A stretch of 40,299 bases of DNA from Armatimonadota bacterium. Its GTDB lineage: Bacteria; Armatimonadota; Zipacnadia; UBA1398; JAKPQA01. The position numbers and the translations under genes are program-made. Shown in pieces: positions 10,101 to 18,334 of the stretch. Each line of letters opens with the position of its first letter. Within the stretch, counting starts at the first letter, position 1. The stretch spans positions 1-40,299 of the forward strand of contig JAKPQA010000154.1 of NCBI GenBank assembly GCA_029547025.1, given 5' to 3'. The notes under the pieces were generated by a model. It was given only the letters and a program-made list of their open reading frames with translations. It was not told the origin of the DNA and made no database searches.

Positions 10101-12459
10101 GCTCAACGGGCGCGTGTTCAACCTGTCGGTTGAGGAGCTCGACTTCGGCACGAAGCGCCGGCACGATGTCGACTGCATTGTCGATCGTCTGAAGCCGTCG
10201 CGCGAGCGACTGGACCGTCTGGCGGAGAGCGTTCGCCTCGCCCTGGACTTGGGCGCGGGCGGGCTGGTCTGCGAGTTCATGGACGGTGAGGGTCTCGGCC
10301 CGGCCACCACCTACTCGTCGAGGATCCAGTGTGCCCAGTGCCGGGCTTCGCTCGAACCCGAGCTCACCGCGCGCCACCTATCGTTTGGCCACCCTCTCGG
10401 GCAGTGCCCCCAGTGCCGGGGCACGGGGACGGTGCGGGCCTTCGACCCGGGGTCCATCGTCCCCGACCCGTCTCGGAGTTTCGCCCGGGGTGCCATCGCG
10501 CCATTGACGCGAGCTCAGTATGCCGATCCGCGTTCGGACTGGTCGCGGGCCTTCGCGGCACTGGGTCGATCCTTCGGATTCGACCGGAACACGCCCTTCG
10601 CCGACCTGGATGCCCGGCAGCTGCGCGTCGTCTTGTATGGCGCCGGCGATCGGCGACTCTCGATCCATGTGAACGGTCCGTCGGGCTCGGTGGTACGCCG
10701 CACCTGGAAGGGGCTCATACCGATTCTCGAGGGCGCGATTCGGCGTGACCCCCGCAAGGCCAAGGGGCTGGCCCGCTACCAGGCCGATGTGCGCTGTTCG
10801 GCCTGCGACGGGGAGCGTCTGATGCCCGAGTTCCGGGCGGTCCGCGTGGGCGGCCGACGCCTTCCCGAGCTGGTGGAGATGACCGTTGACGAGGCGCTCG
10901 AGTTCGTTTCGACCCTCACACTTCCCGATGCGCAGCAGCAGACGGCATCGGGCCTGCTCTCCGAGCTACGGGGCCGGCTGCGTTTCATGCAGGGCGTGGG
11001 ACTGGGGTATGTGACGCTCAGTCGGGGCATGGGCACTCTGTCCGCGGGGGAATCGCAGCGCGTGCGACTGGCGGCACAGCTCGGCGGGACGCTGTCGGGG
11101 CTGCTGTACGTCCTCGATGAGCCATCGGTCGGGTTGCACCCGCATGACATGGTCTCGCTCGTGTTCGCCCTCGAGGAGCTCAGGGAGCTTGGGAACACGG
11201 TCATCGCGGTCGAGCACGATGAGGCCATGATGGCTCATGCCGACTATCTGGTGGACATGGGCCCGGGGCCCGGGCGTCTGGGAGGGCGGGTCATGGCGGC
11301 GGGCCCCCGCGATGACGTGCTGCCCGCTGTACTGGCGGCCCGTCCGGCCCTGCGGAGCGGGTCGTGCGTTCCCGCATCCCGGCAGCGTTGCATCCGGCTC
11401 ACGGGCGTCCGCCATCACAATCTGCGGAACGTGACGGTCCACGTGCCGATCGGAGCGCTCACCTGCGTGACCGGGGTGTCCGGGTCGGGCAAGAGCTCGC
11501 TGGTCTTTGACGTGCTCCGCGCCGCCCTGCGCCGCAGACTCCAGGGCCACGGTCCGGCGCCGGGGGAGCATGACAGCATCGAGGGACTGGCGGCCATCGA
11601 CCACGTTATCGTCGTGACGCAGGCCGCTCTGGGTCAGAGCATGCGCTCCGTGCCGGCCACCTATGTGGGGTTCTTCGACGCGGTACGTGGCCTGTTCGCC
11701 AGCCTGCCCGAATCCCGGGCACGGGGGCTGACGCGTGCCCACTTCTCGTTCAATGACGCCAAGGGCCGGTGCCGCGCCTGCCAGGGCGACGGGTACCGCC
11801 AGGTGGATCTCCAGCTCATGGCCGACCTGACCTTCGTGTGCGAGCAGTGCCAGGGACGCCGCTACCAGGATGAGGTGCTGACGGTCACGTACCAGGGCAA
11901 GTCCATCGCTGACGTGCTGGCCCTGACCTTCGACGAGGCCGCGGTGTTATTCCAGGGCGTGCCGGAGATCGAGGCCCCCATTGCCGCCGTGTGCCGCGCG
12001 GGCCTGGGCTATGTGGTGCTGGGGCAGCCCTCGCCGACGCTCTCCGGCGGCGAGTCGCAGCGGCTGAGGCTGGCCACCGCCCTCGTCAGGCCCTCGTCGG
12101 GGCATGGACTCTATCTGATGGACGAGCCCACCACGGGCCTGCATGCCCGTGACGTAGCCGTGCTCCATCGCGTGCTGCGCCAGCTGGTTGATTCGGGTGC
12201 CACCGTCGTGATCATCGAGCACAACCTCGATATGATCGCCGCGGCGGACCACGTTATCGACCTGGGACCAGGCGGCGGCCCAAACGGGGGGCGGCTGCTG
12301 GTAGAAGGGCCACCGGAGGCCGTCATGGGCTGCCGCGAGTCGGTCACGGGCATGTACCTCCGCACCCACGTTGGGCACACTGCCGAAGGTGTCCGCAATG
12401 GCTCCCCGTCGCGCCGCCGGTCTTCGTCCCGGCGTGAGGGGACGGCTGGTGAGGGATAG
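7108..12459 (+). CDS. uvrA: Tandem UvrA fusion (excinuclease ABC subunit A-like), four ATPase heads
   Basis: About 1783 residues, nearly twice a normal UvrA. Two UvrA units are joined near residue 815. Walker A motifs GVSGSGKS/GPSGSGKS begin at residues 35, 495, 849 and 1456. ABC signatures are LSGGEAQRV twice, then LSAGESQRV and LSGGESQRL. Each half has a CxxC zinc module before its second ATPase (GRCEACSGAG, GRCRACQGDG). In the first half the chain passes directly from the LFARAGEG segment to the GACPACGGTG zinc module, so the UvrB-binding domain and first zinc site are missing, as in class II UvrA. The second half keeps that region (HCPQCGEAVRPLTADAIADR to QCAQCRASL), as in class I. UvrA normally works as a dimer recognising DNA damage and loading UvrB. 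The GTG at 7108 is chosen because it gives the usual spacing to the first Walker A and follows GAAGG; an ATG at 7069 would add 13 unlikely residues. No uvrB or uvrC is in the window. Confidence 0.9.
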   Translation: MRQTTTHISVRGACEHNLRNIDLDLPHDQLVVFTGVSGSGKSSLIYETLFRESQRRHVASLPLHLRALFGGLTRPKADTLDGLRPAIAVQRTGLRSGRRGTVGAITEVLDFLAVLFARAGEGLEADDVDPRVFLPTSHRGACPACGGTGTRDEVDLGALLPDPRRSISEGAIASTTPTGYVRYSRLTRPGWLVLASVLGFSLDTPWEALTPEQRDAVLYGSPGLRQASSLLSDFGGIVPTIQAAYRRSPTGLTRRFVRTVTCQDCLGTRLNPEALRVRLGGRTMAELQGLTVDACQEFLAGVHFDGSRRRIAEAILPEISLRLGLLVELGLGYLHLDRPVDTLSGGEAQRVRLASQVSSGISGVLYVLDEPSVGLHARDHNRLLGVLRRLRDLGNTLCVAEHDRSTILAADYVVDMGPGPADRGGRVVASGPPSAIAESPESITGAYLRGARTAIRLGPRRPAVGPAITIRGARFRNLKNLDVRIPLGALVCVTGVSGSGKSTLVHGILRPALSRLLTQGRSSRPVGDHDAVEGAEQIARVIEIDQQPIGRSPRSNPATYTRAFDHIRNAFAKMPEAQVRGFGLSHFSFNVAGGRCEACSGAGVIRVPMQLVPDVFVECEECGGKRFSRDVLRVRYRGVSISQVLEMTAEAARELFSSIPAVERAMSALCEVGLDYIRLGQPATSLSGGEAQRVKLAAHVAKPRMGHTLYLLDEPTTGLHFADIDRLLHLLGRLVDEGNTVLVIEHNPDVIRSADWVIDLGPEGGDGGGEIVAEGTPEDLQALGRRGDCRSWTARLLASPDDCIADAPGPRMWPAGGPQRQLCVRGARANNLQAIDVDIPKAAITCVTGPSGSGKSSLVFDTIYAACQNTFAQCLSSYARQALGGMRALDATSVTGVSPAVAVDRRSRVASSRSMVGTATEVLQLLRVLWARVGVRHCPQCGEAVRPLTADAIADRIAADAGGRMIQLVAPVARGARRRREVAELVADLVAGGLVRVRLNGRVFNLSVEELDFGTKRRHDVDCIVDRLKPSRERLDRLAESVRLALDLGAGGLVCEFMDGEGLGPATTYSSRIQCAQCRASLEPELTARHLSFGHPLGQCPQCRGTGTVRAFDPGSIVPDPSRSFARGAIAPLTRAQYADPRSDWSRAFAALGRSFGFDRNTPFADLDARQLRVVLYGAGDRRLSIHVNGPSGSVVRRTWKGLIPILEGAIRRDPRKAKGLARYQADVRCSACDGERLMPEFRAVRVGGRRLPELVEMTVDEALEFVSTLTLPDAQQQTASGLLSELRGRLRFMQGVGLGYVTLSRGMGTLSAGESQRVRLAAQLGGTLSGLLYVLDEPSVGLHPHDMVSLVFALEELRELGNTVIAVEHDEAMMAHADYLVDMGPGPGRLGGRVMAAGPRDDVLPAVLAARPALRSGSCVPASRQRCIRLTGVRHHNLRNVTVHVPIGALTCVTGVSGSGKSSLVFDVLRAALRRRLQGHGPAPGEHDSIEGLAAIDHVIVVTQAALGQSMRSVPATYVGFFDAVRGLFASLPESRARGLTRAHFSFNDAKGRCRACQGDGYRQVDLQLMADLTFVCEQCQGRRYQDEVLTVTYQGKSIADVLALTFDEAAVLFQGVPEIEAPIAAVCRAGLGYVVLGQPSPTLSGGESQRLRLATALVRPSSGHGLYLMDEPTTGLHARDVAVLHRVLRQLVDSGATVVIIEHNLDMIAAADHVIDLGPGGGPNGGRLLVEGPPEAVMGCRESVTGMYLRTHVGHTAEGVRNGSPSRRRSSSRREGTAGEG

Positions 12460-12473
12460 CCGTGCATGAGGTG

Positions 12474-12489
12474 CGGGCCCGTTGGCCCG
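12474..12489 (+). terminator. Short GC hairpin after the tandem UvrA gene
   Basis: CGGGCC-CGTT-GGCCCG forms a six-pair stem 15 bp after the stop codon and 50 bp before the asparaginase start. There is no T run after it, so it may be only a weak or attenuating terminator. Confidence 0.25.
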
Positions 12490-12541
12490 GGCTGTTGCGA
12501 TCGGCCTGTGGCTCATCCGGTACATCGAGGAGGCACCACAC

Positions 12542-13537
12542 ATGAGAGCGTCGCGCATCACCGCCGAAGTCATCCGCTGTGGGTTCACCGAGAGTGTGCA
12601 CGACATCATCGCGTGCGTCCGTGACGCCGAGGGGAAGGTCGTCCTCGCCGCCGGCGATATCTCTCGGCCTGCCATGCCGCGGTCGTCGCTGAAGCCCCTG
12701 CAGGCTCTGGCCCCGCAGGCGGCCGGCGTCGTCGACGCCTTCGGCCTCACTCAGCGCGAGGCCGCCATCTTTTGCGGCTCGCACCATGGCGAGAGTTTCC
12801 ACGTCGAGGCCGTGGAGTCCATCCTCCGGAAGATCGGCCTGGACGGATCCGCCCTCCAGTGTGGGAGCCATTGGCCCTGCGAGGCCGCCAGCAACGAGCT
12901 CAGGTCCCGGGGGGAGGAGCCTCGCGCGGCCCACAACAACTGCTCGGGCAAGCACGCGGGCATGCTCGCATACTGCGTCCGCATGGGACTGGACACCCAT
13001 ACGTATTTGGATCAGCAGCACCCCCTGCAGCGCCAGAATGTCAAGAACTTGGCCGAGATGGCCGATGTACCTCCCGAGGCCATCGCGGTCGGCATCGATG
13101 GCTGCGCCGCTCCCACCTTTGGGCTTCCCATCGAGGGGATGGCCCTGGCTTTCGCCCGCTTGGGGGCCCCGGACGCGGCTCCCGAGGGGCTGGCGGGGGC
13201 TTGCCGGGACATCGTGGCGGCCATGGCCGCCCACCCGGAGATGGTGGCGGGCACGAACGGCTCGTGCACGAGGATCATGGCGGCCACGAAGGGGGCCGTG
13301 ATCGTCAAGAGCGGAGCCGAGGCCTTTTCGGCCATGTCCATTCCCGGCCACAGGCTGGGGCTGGCTTTGAAGGTGGTGGACGGCGGCTTCCGGGCCTCGG
13401 TCCCGGCGGCTCTGGCCTGTCTGTGCAGCCTGGGCATCATCTGCCGGGCGGATCTTGGGGAGCTTGAGGACCTGTTCGAGCCGCCGATCCACAACTGCCG
13501 CGGCGACGTGGTCGGGAGGATCGCGGTGACGCTGTGA
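12542..13537 (+). CDS. L-asparaginase of the Rhizobium etli type II (ReAII-like) family
   Basis: 331 residues, starting at an ATG preceded by GAGGAGG at a good distance; the frame is open further upstream but without a ribosome site. The protein matches the asparaginase II family of Rhizobium etli, which is unrelated to E. coli AnsA/AnsB. From memory of the ReAII structure, its catalytic residues are S48, K51, S80 and K263, with C135, K138 and C189 at a zinc site. Here S48 and K51 fall in SSLKPL, S80 in CGSHHGE, C134 and K137 in NNCSGKH, C188 in DGCAAP, and K256 in VIVKSGAE probably stands for K263. The machinery therefore appears complete. Predicted reaction: L-asparagine to aspartate and ammonia, in the cytoplasm, as no signal peptide is seen. 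It is not visibly part of a pathway operon. Confidence 0.92.
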   Translation: MRASRITAEVIRCGFTESVHDIIACVRDAEGKVVLAAGDISRPAMPRSSLKPLQALAPQAAGVVDAFGLTQREAAIFCGSHHGESFHVEAVESILRKIGLDGSALQCGSHWPCEAASNELRSRGEEPRAAHNNCSGKHAGMLAYCVRMGLDTHTYLDQQHPLQRQNVKNLAEMADVPPEAIAVGIDGCAAPTFGLPIEGMALAFARLGAPDAAPEGLAGACRDIVAAMAAHPEMVAGTNGSCTRIMAATKGAVIVKSGAEAFSAMSIPGHRLGLALKVVDGGFRASVPAALACLCSLGIICRADLGELEDLFEPPIHNCRGDVVGRIAVTL

Positions 13538-13639
13538 GCCTCCGGTTCCGCCCGGCAGCGCCCTGATGAACAACCGGCGGCTCTTCGTCGTTTGAACAAG
13601 GGAACCGCTGTCAGCCGCTGAGCGGGGTGGGACTCCGGC

Positions 13640-13939
13640 ATGGCACTTCCGAAGGAAACACTGACGGCCCTGCAGATACGCAGGGGCTTCCGGCACCCGG
13701 GAGCGCTCGAGGCTGAGGTGCTCCGCGAGGCACTCCAACGTGCCGCGGCCAGCGGCGATGCCATCGAGAGTATCGGCTGGGTGTTTGCGCGGATCCGTGA
13801 CCCCGAGCGTGCCCTGGCCGTGGCGGCCCGGCTCGTCCTGCGTCGCGCCATGTCCGGCGACCACCTCGAGTACCTGATCGGGGCTGCTTCGCTCCGCTAT
13901 CGGAATCGAGTCGCCCGGCGAGTTCGCCGGATCGTCTAG
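13640..13939 (+). CDS. Small Arg-rich hypothetical protein
   Basis: A 99-residue frame starting at the ATG at 13640, about 100 bp after the asparaginase and ending 10 bp before the convergent trpS. GGGGTGGG sits about 10 bp before the ATG and could be a ribosome site. The protein is mostly predicted helix, rich in Ala and Arg, with a strongly basic end (RYRNRVARRVRRIV). No signal peptide, membrane segment or motif is recognisable. It fills the space between two known genes neatly, which favours a real gene, but with GC-rich DNA a chance frame of this size is possible. No function proposed. Confidence 0.5.
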   Translation: MALPKETLTALQIRRGFRHPGALEAEVLREALQRAAASGDAIESIGWVFARIRDPERALAVAARLVLRRAMSGDHLEYLIGAASLRYRNRVARRVRRIV

Positions 13940-13949
13940 CTCGACGCCC

Positions 13950-14957
13950 CTACAGCCGCGGCATGCCGCACGCCGTCCGTGCCCGCTCGAGCACCTCGGC
14001 CGCGTGGCCGCGCGCCCGCTTGGCGCCCTGTCGCAGGACATCCCGGACGAAGTCGGGATCGCGCTCCAGTGCTCTGCGGCGCTCCCGCAGTGGGTCTAGC
14101 AATCGGTGGAACAGCTCGATGGTCTGCTTCTTGACTTCGCCGTAACCGACGCCACCCTCACGGTACCGCCGCTCCATCTCTGCCCGCTCCTCCTCGGTGG
14201 CGAACAGGGCGAAGAGCTGGAATGCGTTGCAGGTCGACGGGTCCTTCGGGTCCTCGACAGGTGTGCTGTCTGTTACCACCCGCATGATCTTGCGCTTCAC
14301 GCTGGCGTCGTCCTCGAAGATGCCGATGTCATTGCCGTAGCTCTTCGACATCTTGCGGCCATCGAGGCCTGGTACGGTGGCCACCTGGGGCATGATGTAG
14401 GGCTCGGGAAGCTTCAGGATCTCCTGGCCGAAGGCATAGTTGAGGCGCGTCGCGATGTCCCGGGTGACCTCCAGATGCTGCTTCTGGTCTTGTCCCACGG
14501 GAACGTAGTCGGAGTCGTAGGCGAGGATATCGGCGGCCATGAGCACCGGGTACGCGAACAGGCCGTGGTCGGCCGGTAGGCCCTGACTGACCTTGTCCTT
14601 GTAAGCATGACAGCGCTCGAGCAGGCCCATGGGCGTGACGCACGTCAGGATCCAGGTGAGCTCCATGACCTCAGGGATGTCGGACTGGAGGAACACCGTG
14701 GCGCGCGCCGGGTCGAGGCCACATGCCAGGAGATCGAGGGCCACGTCGAGGCTCTGGCGGGTCATGGTCTCGGCGTCGCGCACCGTGGTCAGCGCATGAT
14801 AGTTCGCGACGAAATAGAAACCGTCGTTCTCATGATGCAGGTCCACGTACTGCCGGATGGCGCCGAAGTAGTTGCCGATGTGCGGCGCACCAGTGGGCTG
14901 AATGCCCGAGAGGATCCGCTTGCCGCGCACGGCAGGCTGGGTCAGAGCGGCTTCCAC
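13950..14957 (-). CDS. trpS: Tryptophanyl-tRNA synthetase
   Basis: A class I aminoacyl-tRNA synthetase that charges tRNA-Trp in the cytoplasm. The N-terminus has the TrpS signature GIQPTGAPHIGNYFGA, containing the HIGH-like motif as HIGN, and the second class I motif is intact in GRKMSKSYGN. DSDYVPVGQDQKQHLEVTRD is the conserved core region around the Trp/ATP site. Length is normal (335 residues from this start). I prefer the GTG at 14957; an ATG at 15029 is in frame, but its extra 24 residues use codons such as TTA, TCA and CAA that are rare in this window and look non-coding. Neither start has a good ribosome site. No T-box-like leader was recognised upstream. Confidence 0.95.
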   Translation of the reverse strand: MEAALTQPAVRGKRILSGIQPTGAPHIGNYFGAIRQYVDLHHENDGFYFVANYHALTTVRDAETMTRQSLDVALDLLACGLDPARATVFLQSDIPEVMELTWILTCVTPMGLLERCHAYKDKVSQGLPADHGLFAYPVLMAADILAYDSDYVPVGQDQKQHLEVTRDIATRLNYAFGQEILKLPEPYIMPQVATVPGLDGRKMSKSYGNDIGIFEDDASVKRKIMRVVTDSTPVEDPKDPSTCNAFQLFALFATEEERAEMERRYREGGVGYGEVKKQTIELFHRLLDPLRERRRALERDPDFVRDVLRQGAKRARGHAAEVLERARTACGMPRL

Positions 14958-15301
14958 CCCAACGCGATCACGTCCTTGGGAAGATGACGATAAGCCCGTG
15001 CCACGAGGGCACAGGCTTGGATGCACCATTGTGGGGGAGGCCGAGGAGGCGAGTCAAGACAGGGCCCGGGGCGTGTTGCCCATTTGCCGGGTCCGGGCTC
15101 TTGTCCGGCTCAAGGCCATCCGTGCCTGAGAGGGCTCATGGTCCCGGCGCCCCTGAGCGCGGGGTTCTGACCGTCCGCGGCGACGGGCCGGCTCGTCATG
15201 GAAGCGGGTCCGGCTGTGCCGTCGGGACCGCCAGCAGGCTGGACAGGGGCGGCAGGCTTGGGGCGAGCCGGGCCCGAAAGTGTCTGTCGGAGGTGCCTCT
15301 G
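14958..15301. other. Interval between divergent trpS and the HEAT-repeat gene
   Basis: About 340 bp that must hold promoters for both flanking genes. I could not pick out a confident -35/-10 pair. A small hairpin GTGCC-ACGAG-GGCAC lies near 15000. Frames crossing the interval run into the HEAT gene from a different codon usage and I do not consider them coding. No RNA gene recognised. Confidence 0.5.
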
Positions 15302-16015
15302 ATGGCGGTCGACGTGAACCGTCTGATCGACGGCCTGGTCAGCGAGAACCCGCGGGTACGCTCGGAATGCGCCCGCGAGCTGGCGCGGATCGCGCGGGGC
15401 AGCCCGGCGGTGGTGACTGAGATGGCTCAGAGGCTCAAGGGTCCGGCCCCGGAGCGTTGCGTGGCCCTGCTGGGCGTCCTCCGCCTCTTGGGTGAAGCCG
15501 CCTCGCCCGCGTACGTGGCCGTGGTGGACTGCCTTTCGCGGGGATCCGCGTCCGTTGTGGGTGCGGCACGAGCAGCGCTGGACGCCATTCCGTCGCCGTT
15601 GAGCACGCAGGGGCCGTCGCTGGTGCGAAGGCTCCAGAGCTCCTCGGCCGCGGTCCGTGCGGCCGCGGCTCGGGGGCTGGGCCGGCTGGGACCCGCGGCG
15701 GCCGGCGCGGTGGACCCGTTGCTGCGGTGCCTGGGCGACCCGGAGTGTTCGGTCCGCCGGGCGGCCGCGAGCGCGCTGGGCGCCATGGGGCAGTCCGGGG
15801 CCAGGATTGAGGAGGCGCTGACGCGGCGGCTCGCCGACGAGGACTACACGGTGCGCGAAGCCGCGCGCGAATCGCTGGCGCGGCTGCAGGGGACGGAAGA
15901 GGCATTGGCCGGTCGCGTGCGCCTGCTCCATCTCGAGCCGGACCGGTGGGCGGGGTCGGCCACGCGACGGGACCTACCGAAGCCAGGGGGCGCGTACCGA
16001 GACCCTCTGGGGTAG
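15302..16015 (+). CDS. HEAT-repeat protein
   Basis: 237 residues, starting at an ATG with an ideal GGAGGT ribosome site 8 bp upstream. The sequence is a run of paired helices of about 30-37 residues with the HEAT/PBS-lyase pattern, for example SSAAVRAAAARGLGRLGPAA and DPECSVRRAAASALGAMG, at least four units between residues ~8 and 205, followed by a polar tail. There is no signal peptide. Such alpha solenoids bind proteins, or phycobilin in PBS lyases, but nothing here points to a partner, so no specific function can be given. It converges on the MFS transporter, with only 25 bp between the stop codons. Confidence 0.85.
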   Translation: MAVDVNRLIDGLVSENPRVRSECARELARIARGSPAVVTEMAQRLKGPAPERCVALLGVLRLLGEAASPAYVAVVDCLSRGSASVVGAARAALDAIPSPLSTQGPSLVRRLQSSSAAVRAAAARGLGRLGPAAAGAVDPLLRCLGDPECSVRRAAASALGAMGQSGARIEEALTRRLADEDYTVREAARESLARLQGTEEALAGRVRLLHLEPDRWAGSATRRDLPKPGGAYRDPLG

Positions 16016-16040
16016 GGCGTCAGGCCGTCGCGCCGGCAAG

Positions 16041-17324
16041 CTAGCCCCGTGGGCCTCGATGGATCTCGCGGCGTTCGCGGGCCCAGAACAGCACGCCGAG
16101 CACGGCGCTGCCGGCGGCCACGGCCGTCAGGGCGCCGAAGGCGGCTGCCCACCCACACTGCTGGGCCACGGACCCAATGCCGAGCCCCGACAACACGGCG
16201 CCCATGTAGCCCGCCGAGTTGATGATGCCCGCCGCGGTGGCGCCGGCCTCGCGTCCGCCCAAGCGCATGGCCACGATGCCGGCGCAGAGCGAACCGGGCA
16301 CCATCAAGAAGAAGGCCACGGCCGAGGTCAGCGCGAGCACCACGCGGGCGTCGCCTTGGACGGCCGGAAGGCACAGGGCCCCGAGGGCGACCACCAGGAC
16401 GGTGAGGCTGCTGGCCACGAGGGGGCCCGGGCGCCAGCCGGCACGGTCTGTGACCACGCCGGCCGTGACGGCTGCCAGAGCGCCGACGAGGGGGAACAGG
16501 AGGCTCGAGAGGGCCGCCGTGCCTACGTTGAGCCCTGTGGTCTCCCACAGGAGCGTCGGTGTCCACTGGTTGAAGGTCTGACGAACCAGGGTCATGCCAA
16601 AGCTCATGCCACACAGGAGCCACAGCGTGGGGTTATGGAGAAGCGACCGGAGCGCCCTCCGCGACCGGGCGGGTGAGGCTTCGACAGGTCCCGCCCGGCT
16701 GTCCGGGTCTGTTGCGCCCACATCGGCCGGCCGGGCTTTGAGCACGGCGGTGTTGGCGCAGGTCAGCGCTGCAAGGGTGCCGGCGGCGACGAAGAACATC
16801 CCGCGCCATCCGACTCCATGGCTCAGCACGAGCCCCAAGCCCAAGCGGACGATGGCATCGCCCGCGAGGTAGCTGATGGAGATCAGGCCCATGACCGTGC
16901 CCTGGTTGGCGGCAGGGAACCAGCGGCCAGCGACTCCGATGAGGCCCACCCAACCCATGGACTGGAAGTAACCGTTCAGTGCCCAGAGAGCCCCGAAGGC
17001 CATCAGGCCGGATGACGCGCCGAAGGCCACGGTGCAGACGGCGGAGGCGGCTGCGCCGATGAGGAACAGCCGACGGCCGCCGAACAGGTCGGCGCCAATG
17101 CCGTTGACGATGCTCCCCAGGGCATAGACCGCCAGCCCCACCGAGACGATGGCACCGATGTGCGTCTTGGTGAAACCCTCGCCGCCAAACTCCTGGAGGA
17201 GCAATGGGGTGGCAAGCGACAGGTCTGACCGGCAGAGGTAGTAGCCGCCATAGCCGACCAGGAGCGCGCCCAGTGTGATCCCGCGCCAGCGGGCCGTGTG
17301 GCGGTCAGGCTGGCCCGGCTTCAC
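16041..17324 (-). CDS. MFS transporter, organophosphate:phosphate antiporter (GlpT)-like
   Basis: About 427 residues with 11-12 predicted membrane helices. The first helix, GALLVGYGGYYLCRSDLSLA, has the Y-x-x-Y-Y-x-x-R pattern typical of the OPA family (GlpT, UhpT, PgtP). After helix 2 comes NGIGADLFGGRRLFLIG, the usual MFS loop-2/3 motif, and helices 5-6 carry WRGMFFVAAG. A polar central loop near residues 200-225 separates two six-helix halves. Family members exchange phosphorylated sugars or glycerol-3-phosphate for phosphate, or sense them; the substrate here is not predictable. The GTG at 17324 overlaps the stop of the preceding lipoprotein gene (GTGA), implying translational coupling; an upstream start at 17420 would overlap that gene by 100 bp and is unlikely. 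Confidence 0.85.
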   Translation of the reverse strand: MKPGQPDRHTARWRGITLGALLVGYGGYYLCRSDLSLATPLLLQEFGGEGFTKTHIGAIVSVGLAVYALGSIVNGIGADLFGGRRLFLIGAAASAVCTVAFGASSGLMAFGALWALNGYFQSMGWVGLIGVAGRWFPAANQGTVMGLISISYLAGDAIVRLGLGLVLSHGVGWRGMFFVAAGTLAALTCANTAVLKARPADVGATDPDSRAGPVEASPARSRRALRSLLHNPTLWLLCGMSFGMTLVRQTFNQWTPTLLWETTGLNVGTAALSSLLFPLVGALAAVTAGVVTDRAGWRPGPLVASSLTVLVVALGALCLPAVQGDARVVLALTSAVAFFLMVPGSLCAGIVAMRLGGREAGATAAGIINSAGYMGAVLSGLGIGSVAQQCGWAAAFGALTAVAAGSAVLGVLFWARERREIHRGPRG

Positions 17325-18334
17325 GGGGCTGCCGTGTAGGTGACGAGCTCTTCGACCACACCCGAGCCGCTTGGGGGCGTACGCTCCGATCTCACGGCAC
17401 CGCAGGACGGCACGTACCACGTGCGGGTGATGGTCACATCGGGAGCGGCGACCCCCAGTTCGGTCACGTACACCTCACATCCCGTGGCCGACAGCTCGAC
17501 GCCCTGGACCGTCACCGTACGCGTGGGTAGCACGGTCAGCACGGCCCGATGAGATGTGGTCGTACCGCCCGACGACACGTCCACGTTGGTCGCCACAACG
17601 TCTCCCTCGTCGCCCGACGAGAAGATGGGTAGGCCGGGGCTGTAGGAAGTGACGGTGTCGCCGACGGTCTCCTCAGTTAGATAGACGGCGCCGCCCTCGG
17701 AGCGGTAGCACTGGGTCACGGACTCCTCGACCCCGTCGATGGTCCGCGTGAACTCGATGCGGCCAGCGGACGCATCGATGGCGGTGTAGACGATCCTCAC
17801 GTCGACCGGGGAGCCCGCCCCGTCCACAGCGGTGCGCTGGAAGGCGGCGAGGTCGCCGGGATCGGGAAGGTAGGGCTCGAGCACACCCAACCCGGGCTCG
17901 CCCATCGGCGGTGTAGCGGGGGCACCGACGTCGACTCGCGTCACCTGGCCCGCCTCGATCACCAGGGCCTGGGTCCGCACGGCCCGACCATCCTGGACGC
18001 TAATGGTGAACTGACCGGGCGGGACCGCATCGAAGCCGAACTGGCCGTTCGCGTTGGTCTGGACGGTCACCCCATCATACTGGGGCGCGTTGGCGCGCTT
18101 CAGCTCGACCGTGGCCTGCGCCACGGGTCTGCCGGTGCCGCTGCGGACTTCTCCGGTACAGGCACCGGCGGAGCCGGACACCTCATCCGCCGTGACCAGA
18201 CGCGACAGTCCGCGCACGGCAGTCAGCGCGGGATCGGGCCCCGGGTCGCTCAGATCGGCCGTCGCATCCGACCCACAACCGGCCGCGAACGCCCAGAGCA
18301 GTACGAACACACCAGAGGCCGCCATGGCGCGCAT
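17321..18334 (-). CDS. Lipoprotein with a carboxypeptidase-regulatory-like domain
   Basis: 337 residues. The ATG at 18334 follows GGAGAGGGAG at good spacing and begins a lipoprotein signal (MRAMAASGVFVLLWAFAAGC) with the lipid-bearing Cys at residue 20. Residues ~60-130 are an Ig-like carboxypeptidase-regulatory-like domain: GTGRPVAQATVELKRA, then TNANGQFGFDAVPPGQFTIS. The remainder (~150-337) is beta-rich and unknown (GRIEFTRTIDGVEESVTQCY, TVTVQGVELSATGCEVYV). Expected location: anchored in an outer or cytoplasmic membrane, exposed to the periplasm or surface. It follows the FecR-domain gene by about 165 bp on the same strand and overlaps the MFS gene by 4 bp, so the three may be a transcription unit. 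Function unknown. Confidence 0.85.
   Translation of the reverse strand: MRAMAASGVFVLLWAFAAGCGSDATADLSDPGPDPALTAVRGLSRLVTADEVSGSAGACTGEVRSGTGRPVAQATVELKRANAPQYDGVTVQTNANGQFGFDAVPPGQFTISVQDGRAVRTQALVIEAGQVTRVDVGAPATPPMGEPGLGVLEPYLPDPGDLAAFQRTAVDGAGSPVDVRIVYTAIDASAGRIEFTRTIDGVEESVTQCYRSEGGAVYLTEETVGDTVTSYSPGLPIFSSGDEGDVVATNVDVSSGGTTTSHRAVLTVLPTRTVTVQGVELSATGCEVYVTELGVAAPDVTITRTWYVPSCGAVRSERTPPSGSGVVEELVTYTAAP

Noticed and set aside
14958-15301. T-box or other riboswitch upstream of trpS
   Set aside because: No T-box consensus or terminator/antiterminator pair seen; only a five-pair hairpin near 15000.
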